Assembly: GCA_947574135.1 (NCBI GenBank) | Contig: CANPIM010000004.1 | Span: forward strand, 1 to 64,000 | From: an uncultured Lachnospiraceae bacterium | GTDB lineage: Bacteria > Bacillota > Clostridia > Lachnospirales > Lachnospiraceae | Reading direction: 5' to 3' | DNA length: 64,000 bases | Position numbers and translations under genes: made by a program | Part shown: positions 57,008 to 64,000 of the stretch, piece by piece | Numbering within the stretch: the stretch's first letter is position 1 | Layout: the number at the start of each line of letters is the position of its first letter | The notes under the pieces: generated by a model | What the model was told of the DNA's origin: nothing | Databases searched by the model: none | Seen by the model: only the letters and a program-made list of their open reading frames with translations

Positions 57008-57848
57008 CATTGGTTCCTCCCCTCTTAAATGTTCCAATCATCTCCCGGGTCAGGCTGACCCCGTCATCCTCCAAGGGAATCTCCTCCCGCTCAAACCATT
57101 CTCCCACAGCCAGCTCCCGCTTATCCAGGGTAATGGCTGTGTCTCCGTCCACCTCACAGAAGAAGCCGCAGAGCAGGGTGGAGCTAAAGGACCAGGGCTG
57201 ACTTTTGTAGTAACGGATATTTTTCACCCGCAGGCCCACCTCCTCCATCACCTCCCGCTCCACCGTCTCCTCCAAAGTTTCCCCGATCTCCGTAAAGCCG
57301 GCCACCAGGGCATAGTTGACGGCGCCGGGACGGTTGGCGTATTTGGTCAGAAGCAGACGATTGCCGTTGGTCACAGCCACAATGACTCCCGGGCAGATCT
57401 TGGGATAAACCAGATTTCCGCAATCCTCGCAGCGCATCATCCGCTCCACATGGTCCATACGCATGGGATGACCGCACCGGCCACAAAACCGGTTTGCCTT
57501 ATACCAACTGTACAGTTGCTGTCCGGTTATCCCGGCAAAGCCCAGATAGCGGGGGCGGGCACTTCGAAAAACCGGAGCGCTTTCCCAGCCATATCCCGGC
57601 AAGTCTCCCTTTAGCTCTCCCCACAATAAAAAGAAACGCTCCCCGCTGATGGTAAAGAGATAGATGGTCTCTCCCTGCTTCGGCGCAAGCTCTCCTACGG
57701 TGGGATAGACGATGCGCTCTTCCTCAAAGCGGCACAGCACCTTTCCCTCCCCATAAATCATCAGCCAATCCTCCGGCCTTGGGGTCTGCTCCTCATAATG
57801 ATTGTCGTATTTCTTTGGTGCAATATCCTGTATCATACTTCTTCCCAT
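56997..57848 (-). CDS. nudC: NAD(+) diphosphatase (NUDIX, NudC-like)
   Basis: FCGRCGHPMRMDHVERMMRCEDCG zinc ribbon; GFTEIGETLEETVEREVMEEVGL Nudix box; SQPWSF motif. Confidence 0.95.
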   Translation of the reverse strand: MGRSMIQDIAPKKYDNHYEEQTPRPEDWLMIYGEGKVLCRFEEERIVYPTVGELAPKQGETIYLFTISGERFFLLWGELKGDLPGYGWESAPVFRSARPRYLGFAGITGQQLYSWYKANRFCGRCGHPMRMDHVERMMRCEDCGNLVYPKICPGVIVAVTNGNRLLLTKYANRPGAVNYALVAGFTEIGETLEETVEREVMEEVGLRVKNIRYYKSQPWSFSSTLLCGFFCEVDGDTAITLDKRELAVGEWFEREEIPLEDDGVSLTREMIGTFKRGGTNGER

Positions 57849-58054
57849 GCTCCTCGTCTTATGTATTTCCTTTTCCTATTTATTATACCTCCATGTCAGC
57901 CATGCTTCAATATGATATTTATAGCAGCGCCTCCCATTTATAGCAGTGCCCGCCATTCCCAGTTACAAGGGATGTCTGCCTGGTTTTATATAGAAAAAAA
58001 TAATCGCTCCATCCCAAAGACGAAGCGATTATCCCTGTTTTATTCTTATGAATC

Positions 58055-58321
58055 TTAGTCCTGAACGTAAGGCATCAAAGCGATATGGCGGGCCCTCTTG
58101 ATGGCAACGGTCAGAGCTCTCTGATGCTTTGCGCAGTTTCCGGTGATTCTTCTGGGAAGAATCTTGCCTCTCTCAGACACATATCTCTTTAATTTATTTA
58201 CATCCTTGTAATCAATCTCATTATTCTCTTTTCCACAGAACACGCAGACTTTCTTTCTTCTGCGGCCCATGGGACGTCTCTTCATAGGAGCATCGCCTTT
58301 GTCGGATTTTGTGTAAGCCAT
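58055..58321 (-). CDS. rpsR: 30S ribosomal protein S18
   Basis: [62 protein letters not shown]. Confidence 0.98.
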   Translation of the reverse strand: MAYTKSDKGDAPMKRRPMGRRRKKVCVFCGKENNEIDYKDVNKLKRYVSERGKILPRRITGNCAKHQRALTVAIKRARHIALMPYVQD

Positions 58322-58366
58322 TTCCTCTACCTCCTCAAATATTTCTCTATCTGTTCCGATTGTTAG

Positions 58367-58825
58367 TTAGTTAAATGGTAACTCCTCGTCGATCCCATCC
58401 GGAATATTCATAAAGCCGTCAGCCGCTGCGGAAGGCACAGGCGCCGCCGACGGACGGAATCCGCCGTTGTCTCCACCGCCTCCATTACCGCTGGCATTCT
58501 TGCTCTCTGCAAATTCCACCTCTTCCACTACCACATCGGTGGTGTAAACCTTCTGGCCATCCCGATTGGTATAGCTGCCTGTCTGAATCCGGCCACACAT
58601 GGTCATGCGCATTCCCTGACGGAAATACCGCTCCACAAACTCCGCCGTCTTTCCAAAGGCAACACAGCCGATAAAATCTGCAGTCTGCTCTCCGTTCCCA
58701 TCTCTTCTGACAAATCTGCGGTCCACAGCCAGCGTAAATCTGGCCACTGCCGTAGTATTTTCTCCCTGGGAATAGCGAACATCCGGATCTCTGGCTAAAC
58801 GTCCCATTAAAATAACTTTATTCAT
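58367..58825 (-). CDS. ssb: Single-stranded DNA-binding protein
   Basis: MNKVILMGRLARDPDVRYSQGENTTAVARFTLAVDRRF...; acidic C-terminus IDEELPFN. Confidence 0.97.
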   Translation of the reverse strand: MNKVILMGRLARDPDVRYSQGENTTAVARFTLAVDRRFVRRDGNGEQTADFIGCVAFGKTAEFVERYFRQGMRMTMCGRIQTGSYTNRDGQKVYTTDVVVEEVEFAESKNASGNGGGGDNGGFRPSAAPVPSAAADGFMNIPDGIDEELPFN

Positions 58826-58844
58826 ACTAACAATCCTCTACTTT

Positions 58845-59135
58845 CTATTTTGCATCTTTGCGAATGCACAGATAACGGATAACGTTGTCCATGATGCGAA
58901 TGCGCTTTTCTACCTCAGCAGGACATGTGCTGTCAGCATCAAACTGAATAAAGTAGTAGAACCCTTCTTTCATGTGCTGGATCTCATAGGCAAGTCTCTT
59001 CTTACCCCAATCCTCCACTTCCGTCACAACTCCGCCGAAACGGGTTACCAGGTCTTTGGCCTTCTCAACGGTAGCGGTTCTCACATCATCTTCTACCTTT
59101 GCACTCACAACTACTGCTAATTCATATTTGTTCAT
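58845..59135 (-). CDS. rpsF: 30S ribosomal protein S6
   Basis: MNKYELAVVVSAKVEDDVRTATVEKAKDLVTRFGGVVTEVEDWGKKRLAYEIQ; start at 59135. Confidence 0.97.
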   Translation of the reverse strand: MNKYELAVVVSAKVEDDVRTATVEKAKDLVTRFGGVVTEVEDWGKKRLAYEIQHMKEGFYYFIQFDADSTCPAEVEKRIRIMDNVIRYLCIRKDAK

Positions 59136-59252
59136 GCGTCTTTCCCTCCTTTTGGTCTCTGGCCTCCCCCTGAAAGAGGAAGCAAGGAATTTGTTAAAAT
59201 GGTCTATACCACGGACCATTAGTTTACCACATTTTCCGACCAAATACAAGCA

Positions 59253-59972
59253 TTATTTTCTCCTGAATTTCACGATTTTCCCAAGCTTTCCCAGCCCTCC
59301 TGTTTTCTCCTTTTCCTGCTTCTCTTCCCCGTCTTTTCTCTCCCTGTAATCCTCCTGGATCTTATCACTCCAGCCTGCCCCAATGGGAGCAGAAGCCCGC
59401 ATCTGGCTCACGGTTTCCGCCACAGTCTCATAGAGAACCCGGGTCCCCTGGCTGTCCGCCCGGTAATTGGCCGCCCGATCGGCCCCAATGCCAAACTGCG
59501 CAGCTGTCCCAACCGCATCTATATTGGCCCCCAGAAACAGAAACTCCCAGCCCTGCTCCTTCTTTTCCTCTATCATCTTCTTTACCATGTCAATGTCAAA
59601 CTGATGGCTTGCATTTTCTATCCCGTCTGTGGTAATCACAAACATGGTGTGCTCTGGCACATCCTCCGGGCGGGCGTATTTATGGATGTTGGCAATATGC
59701 TTTATGGCGCCTCCCACTGCGTCCAGAAGGGCCGTACATCCCCGAACCGTGTAATCCTTCTCCGTCATGGGACCGATATGTGCAAGCTTAACACGGTCGT
59801 GGAGAACCTCACAGATATTGTCGAAAAGCACGGTGGAGACAAGGCATTCCCCCTCCTGCTTTTTTTGCTTTTCAATCAGGGCGTTAAACCCGCCAATGGT
59901 ATCACTCTCAAGGCCAGCCATGGAACCGCTGCGGTCCAGAATAAACACAAGCTCCGTAATATTGTTTTTCAT
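59253..59972 (-). CDS. vWA domain protein
   Basis: LVFILDRSGSMAGLESDTIGGFNALIEKQK MIDAS motif; FVITTDGIENAS. Confidence 0.92.
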   Translation of the reverse strand: MKNNITELVFILDRSGSMAGLESDTIGGFNALIEKQKKQEGECLVSTVLFDNICEVLHDRVKLAHIGPMTEKDYTVRGCTALLDAVGGAIKHIANIHKYARPEDVPEHTMFVITTDGIENASHQFDIDMVKKMIEEKKEQGWEFLFLGANIDAVGTAAQFGIGADRAANYRADSQGTRVLYETVAETVSQMRASAPIGAGWSDKIQEDYRERKDGEEKQEKEKTGGLGKLGKIVKFRRK

Positions 59973-60079
59973 AGGGAAACCTCCTTGTCCTTTCAATCCT
60001 GCATCTGTGCTGCTGTTCTTTACAGGCAACAGTATAGGAGATTTATTTGCCCCTGTGGTCGCATGGGAGGCGACATTTT

Positions 60080-61441
60080 CTATCTGGTCCCTAAAAGGCT
60101 CTGATCAAAGGCATACAGTGCTTCGTTGATCTGCAGAATATCATAAATGCGGTTTTGGATAAAATATTCCATGATAATATCAAACTTGCTGGAGTGAGAC
60201 AGGGCAAATCCTGCCTTCTGAAGCAATTCCCCCGTCTCCTCCAGGGACAGCTCCAAGGCAATGGCAAAGGCAAGCGCCGTGGATTTGCTGGGTTTATACT
60301 GTACATCGCTTCGTATTTTTGAAAAAAGCTTTCTATCTATATGGGCCTTTTTGTAGCACTCTGCATCCGTCATTCCCTTTTCCGTGATTTTTCGGAGGAG
60401 AGCCTGGGAAAAGCTCTCATCCATCTGCCTTAGCATATCAGCCAGGCTAGGCGCAGCCGGAGCACCCTGGGCCTGGGGCATAGATTGGGGACAGCCACGA
60501 GACAGCCAGGATCCCCGGATGCGGCCGGATGATTTGGACACTGGGGTCTCGGCTCGGCCGATGGGTTTGGACGTAGGGGCCTCGGCCCGGCCGGTGGGTT
60601 TGGACGTAGGGGCCTCGCCACGGCCGGGAGCCTTGGACGCTGGGGCCTCGGCTCGGCCGGGAGTCTTGGACGCTGGAGCCTCGGCTCGGCCGGGAGCCTT
60701 GGACGCTGGGGTCTCGGCCCGGCCGGTGGGTTTGGACGATGGGGTCTTGGCCCGGTCAGGAGCCTCGGACGCTGGGGTCTCGGCTCGGCCGGTGGGTTTG
60801 GACGATGGAGCCTCGGCCCGGTCGGGCGGACACGGCGGGGCGGCCGATGGGAAGGACGGCGAAGCTTGCGGCAGCGGGAAGGGCGGGGAGGGGGAAAAGG
60901 CAGCCGGGTCAAAGGTGATAAAAGTGGCGCTGTCCTCCATCACACTCACCTGGGCAAGCCTGCTCTCCATATATTCCCTGATATCCTCCATGCGGTCCCT
61001 GTCCCCATATTTGACCATGGCCCTTATGAGCTCTTTCTTGATAGGAACATATTCCTTTTCAGGGATAACCAAATATACCAGCAGATCACTCGCATCTAAA
61101 AATCTGCCGATTTCCTCAACAGCCACCAGAAGAGCCTGCTCTCTGGCGGCCGCAGAACCTCCCACAGAAAAGAGCGGAATGGCAACATCCTGGCAGGCGT
61201 ATTCTTTTGCAAGCTCCAGGGCCTCTCCATAGCAGGCTCTCAGCCTTTCCCATTTCTGCTGCTTTCCCTGATACCAGCGGGGAGCATGGGTGTGGATCAC
61301 AAATTTACAGGACAATCCCTCTGCCCTGGTAATTGGGGGCGCGTCTGCCTGTAAAGCTTTGGGCAGACGAAAGCCTGCGGCGGTGACAATGACGTCGCAG
61401 GCCAGATCGGTAATATCTCTCTGTACAATTTTAAGTGGCAT
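60080..61441 (-). CDS. Macro-domain protein (degenerate loop 1) with 11-aa repeat linker and C-terminal HTH-like domain
   Basis: MPLKIVQRDITDLACDVIV...KFVIHTHAPRW...ACYGEALELAKEYACQDVAIPLFSVGG; C-terminal DESFSQALLRKITEKGMTDAECYKKAHIDRKLFSKIRSDVQYKPSKSTALAFAIALELSLEETGELLQKAG. Confidence 0.82.
   Translation of the reverse strand: MPLKIVQRDITDLACDVIVTAAGFRLPKALQADAPPITRAEGLSCKFVIHTHAPRWYQGKQQKWERLRACYGEALELAKEYACQDVAIPLFSVGGSAAAREQALLVAVEEIGRFLDASDLLVYLVIPEKEYVPIKKELIRAMVKYGDRDRMEDIREYMESRLAQVSVMEDSATFITFDPAAFSPSPPFPLPQASPSFPSAAPPCPPDRAEAPSSKPTGRAETPASEAPDRAKTPSSKPTGRAETPASKAPGRAEAPASKTPGRAEAPASKAPGRGEAPTSKPTGRAEAPTSKPIGRAETPVSKSSGRIRGSWLSRGCPQSMPQAQGAPAAPSLADMLRQMDESFSQALLRKITEKGMTDAECYKKAHIDRKLFSKIRSDVQYKPSKSTALAFAIALELSLEETGELLQKAGFALSHSSKFDIIMEYFIQNRIYDILQINEALYAFDQSLLGTR
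60533..60826 (-). repeat. 33-bp (11-aa) tandem repeat in macro-domain protein linker, about nine units
   Basis: GRAEAPASKAP-type units (GRAETPASKAP / GRAEAPASKTP / GRGEAPTSKPT ...). Confidence 0.9.
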
Positions 61442-61462
61442 GGAGCCTCCTTTGTATCCAAG

Positions 61463-61642
61463 CTAAGGGGTGCGAAGTCCCCGGGTATTTTTTTCCACCA
61501 GCTTTCTGGAAATCATAATCTGATGCCCGCATCCCATGCATTTCAGACGGAAATCCGCCCCCACCCGAAGAATCTCCCATTCCTGGCTTCCGCAGGGATG
61601 CTTCTTTTTTAGCTTTACAATATTTCCCACCTGATATTCCAT
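61463..61642 (-). CDS. DUF951 family protein
   Basis: MEYQVGNIVKLKKKHPCGSQEWEILRVGADFRLKCMGCGHQIMISRKLVEK. Confidence 0.88.
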   Translation of the reverse strand: MEYQVGNIVKLKKKHPCGSQEWEILRVGADFRLKCMGCGHQIMISRKLVEKNTRGLRTP

Positions 61643-61670
61643 TTCTCTACCTCCGCCGGCACCTCCCTCG

Positions 61671-62384
61671 CTACAGCTCTGACAGCGCCTGGCCAATGCT
61701 TCCCTGGATCAATAGATCCGCCTGGGAATCCCGGGGCGTGGGCGCCTTATTGATGACCACCAGCGCACTGCCGGTAAAATAGTCAATCAGTCCGGCTGCC
61801 GGATATACGGCCAGAGACGTCCCCCCGATAATCAATAGATCCGCCTGGGAGATGGCTCGTATGGCTCCCTGAACCACCCTATCATCCAGCCCTTCCTCAT
61901 AGAGAACCACGTCCGGCTTTATGACGCCGCCGCAGATACAATGGGGCACTCCCTCCGATTTCCGGATGAATTCCGCGTCATAAAACTTCCCGCATCTGGT
62001 ACAATAATTCCGCAGCACGCTCCCGTGAAGCTCGAACACACGTTTGCTTCCCGCTGCCTGATGAAGGCCGTCAATATTTTGGGTAACCACAGCCAAAAGC
62101 TTTCCTTTCGCCTCCAGCTTTGCCAGCTTTTCATGGGCAGCATTGGGCCTGGCCCCCGGTATCAACATTTTTTCTCTGTAAAACCGGTAGAATTCCTCTG
62201 TATTGCGCACGTAAAAGGAATGGCTCAATATGGTCTCCGGCGGATATTTCCATTGCTGATGATACAGACCGTCCGTACTGCGAAAATCCGGTATACCACT
62301 CTGGGTAGAAACGCCGGCGCCTCCGAAAAACACAATCCTCTCACTCTTTTCCACCAGCTCCTTAAGCTTTGTCACCTTGTCCAT
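61671..62384 (-). CDS. cobB: NAD-dependent protein deacylase (Sir2 family)
   Basis: GGAGVSTQSGIPDFRSTDGLY; TQNIDGLHQAAGSKRVFELHGS; zinc Cys pairs. Confidence 0.96.
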   Translation of the reverse strand: MDKVTKLKELVEKSERIVFFGGAGVSTQSGIPDFRSTDGLYHQQWKYPPETILSHSFYVRNTEEFYRFYREKMLIPGARPNAAHEKLAKLEAKGKLLAVVTQNIDGLHQAAGSKRVFELHGSVLRNYCTRCGKFYDAEFIRKSEGVPHCICGGVIKPDVVLYEEGLDDRVVQGAIRAISQADLLIIGGTSLAVYPAAGLIDYFTGSALVVINKAPTPRDSQADLLIQGSIGQALSEL

Positions 62385-62438
62385 GGCTTCCTTCCCCCTT
62401 TATTTGCTGCCTTCCCAACGCTCTATTCTTCCCTGTCT

Positions 62439-63290
62439 CTATATCCGCTTGGCGTGAACCACAAAGCGGGAGGTCTTTCCGCTCTTTTCACAGGTGGACA
62501 GGGTCAGGATCTGATTCTCCACGCTTACCTCCACCCCGGTGTCATACAGGGAGTTTCCCTTGATCATCTCCAGATATTCCCCATAGACCTCATCCGGGGC
62601 AAATCCAATGGTATAGCTCTCGCTTCCCACCTGGGTCACATAGCAGGAAAAAATCTCATACTGCAGGATTCCCTCCTCCACGCTCACATAAATATAGGGG
62701 TGGGCCACCAGATAGGTGGGCGATTTATATTCCGACAGACTTCCGAACATGGAGCCGTTTTTCATATTATGTCCATAGAGGATGGTATGGTAATCCGTAA
62801 AATCGCTGGCATTCAGGGTCTCCATAAAAATGCTTCCCGCCCCGTTGACCTGATCCCGGAAGGTATGATTCAGATAATAGGCATTGTCGCTTCCCTGCAT
62901 AATGGGATAGCTGATCTGGGTGTCGGGAATTTCAATCCAGGCAATAATATTCTCATTGATGGCTTTCAGCTCGTCAAAGCTTACGTGCTGCAAAGGCGGC
63001 TCCTCCGCCCCCTCCTCTGTATCCTCCAGCTCTCCCTCCTCTGTGTCCGCAATTTCCGGCACCTCAGAGATCACATACTGCTGCAGATCGTCGTACTCGT
63101 CCGTACCGGCCTTATACTCCAGCACAATGCTCAACAGCTGGTAGCCTGAGAAGCACAGGACGCAGGCACAGGCAAGAATCATGACCAGCCAGATCTTTCC
63201 CCCCTGCCCTTTTTTCTTTTTTCGGGCCCGGACCTTTCCTTCCGTCTCCTCCGGCTGAAGGTCCATCTTTTCTTCTGTCAAATCTTCCAT
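62439..63290 (-). CDS. srtB: Class B sortase
   Basis: ILYGHNMKNGSMFGSL; LTLSTCEKSGKTSRFVVHAKRI; N-terminal TM; start at MEDLTEEK. Confidence 0.92.
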   Translation of the reverse strand: MEDLTEEKMDLQPEETEGKVRARKKKKGQGGKIWLVMILACACVLCFSGYQLLSIVLEYKAGTDEYDDLQQYVISEVPEIADTEEGELEDTEEGAEEPPLQHVSFDELKAINENIIAWIEIPDTQISYPIMQGSDNAYYLNHTFRDQVNGAGSIFMETLNASDFTDYHTILYGHNMKNGSMFGSLSEYKSPTYLVAHPYIYVSVEEGILQYEIFSCYVTQVGSESYTIGFAPDEVYGEYLEMIKGNSLYDTGVEVSVENQILTLSTCEKSGKTSRFVVHAKRI

Positions 63291-63478
63291 AAAGCTCCTT
63301 CCTTTTCCTTTCCCCGGGCCTCTTTTTGCGCATATTCCCGGCCCTGTCTTACCTTGGGTATATTCTATCAAAAAAACGAAAAAAACACCAGTAAAATTTA
63401 GCGCTTTCATTTGACATCCGGCCCCGCTTCCATTACAATATAGGGCATCAAATACAATATGAGGGGATAAAACACGCC

Positions 63479-64000
63479 ATGGAAATCACAATCCAATTAC
63501 TGCTGATTGTCTGCCCCCTGGTCTTTCTGGCCGGGCTGGTGGACTCCATTGCCGGAGGAGGCGGTTTGATCTCCCTGCCCGCATTTTTGCTGGCCGGACT
63601 TCCCCCTCACACGGCTATTGCCACCAACAAGCTGTCCTCCACACTGGGCACCACCATCTCCGCCGCCCGGCTTATCCGCTACGTGGATCTGCCCCTGGCC
63701 AGTGTGTCTGTGATTTTCGCCCTCCTGGGCTCTTCCCTGGGATCCCGGCTGGCCCTTCTGGCCGATGAAAAGCTGATTCAGCACATGCTTCTCCCTATTC
63801 TGGTGGTGGTGGCCTACTATGTACTGCGCAAAAAGGATCTGGGGGAATCCTCCCGGGAGCAGTCCTCTCTGCCCCGCAAACACATGTACCTTTTATCCAT
63901 GCTGATTTCTCTGGTGGTGGGCTGTTATGACGGCTTTTACGGCCCCGGCACAGGAACCTTTCTCCTTTTGCTCTTTACAGGGCTCACAAAGCTTGACGTT
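63479..64000 (+). CDS. TauE/SafE (TSUP) family permease, truncated by window end; not in the supplied ORF track
   Basis: Translation from 63479: MEITIQLLLIVCPLVFLAGLVDSIAGGGGLISLPAFLLAGLPPHTAIATNKLSSTLGTTISAARL... Confidence 0.88.
   Translation, partial: MEITIQLLLIVCPLVFLAGLVDSIAGGGGLISLPAFLLAGLPPHTAIATNKLSSTLGTTISAARLIRYVDLPLASVSVIFALLGSSLGSRLALLADEKLIQHMLLPILVVVAYYVLRKKDLGESSREQSSLPRKHMYLLSMLISLVVGCYDGFYGPGTGTFLLLLFTGLTKLDV

Noticed and set aside
60384-61232. 282-aa plus-strand ORF opposite the macro-domain gene
   Set aside because: Its repeats (ARPVGLDVGAS) are the antisense of the GC-rich 33-bp repeat; the minus-strand gene has recognisable domains and fits the local operon direction.
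61671-62384. Sirtuin as a SirTM-type ADP-ribosyltransferase paired with the macro protein
   Set aside because: It keeps canonical deacylase motifs (QNIDGLHQ, zinc Cys pairs), and no GcvH-L/LplA2 partners are present.

Overview
This 64-kb window looks like ordinary chromosome from a spore-forming Clostridia/Lachnospiraceae-type Firmicute. That placement is inferred from SpoVT, SpoVAD/AE, the CtpA/M23/FtsEX order and the gene families present; no 16S is in view. I saw no phage, transposon, CRISPR array or rRNA. The left edge cuts a tRNA-Gln(CUG) and the right edge cuts a TauE/SafE permease. About 55 protein genes can be supported. The main points for follow-up are: (1) a 38-bp tandem triplication at the CDF/MATE junction that creates two identical 13-codon mini-cistrons, each with its own Shine-Dalgarno and ATGA stop/start overlap; (2) a 1222-aa TPR / acidic-repeat / P-loop ATPase protein with several different tandem-repeat families; (3) a vWA + degenerate macro-domain/HTH + DUF951 + sirtuin neighbourhood; (4) a KARI-like reductase with altered catalytic motifs; (5) a GH13 glycosidase fused to a maltose-O-acetyltransferase-like domain; (6) a double-anchored subtilase-vWA protein; (7) a two-repeat DUF1538 gene broken by an internal deletion and frameshift; (8) an AraC regulator cut by an in-frame TGA. 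Short in-phase tandem repeats in linkers and tails recur across the window. All calls come from reading the sequence; no homology search was run.
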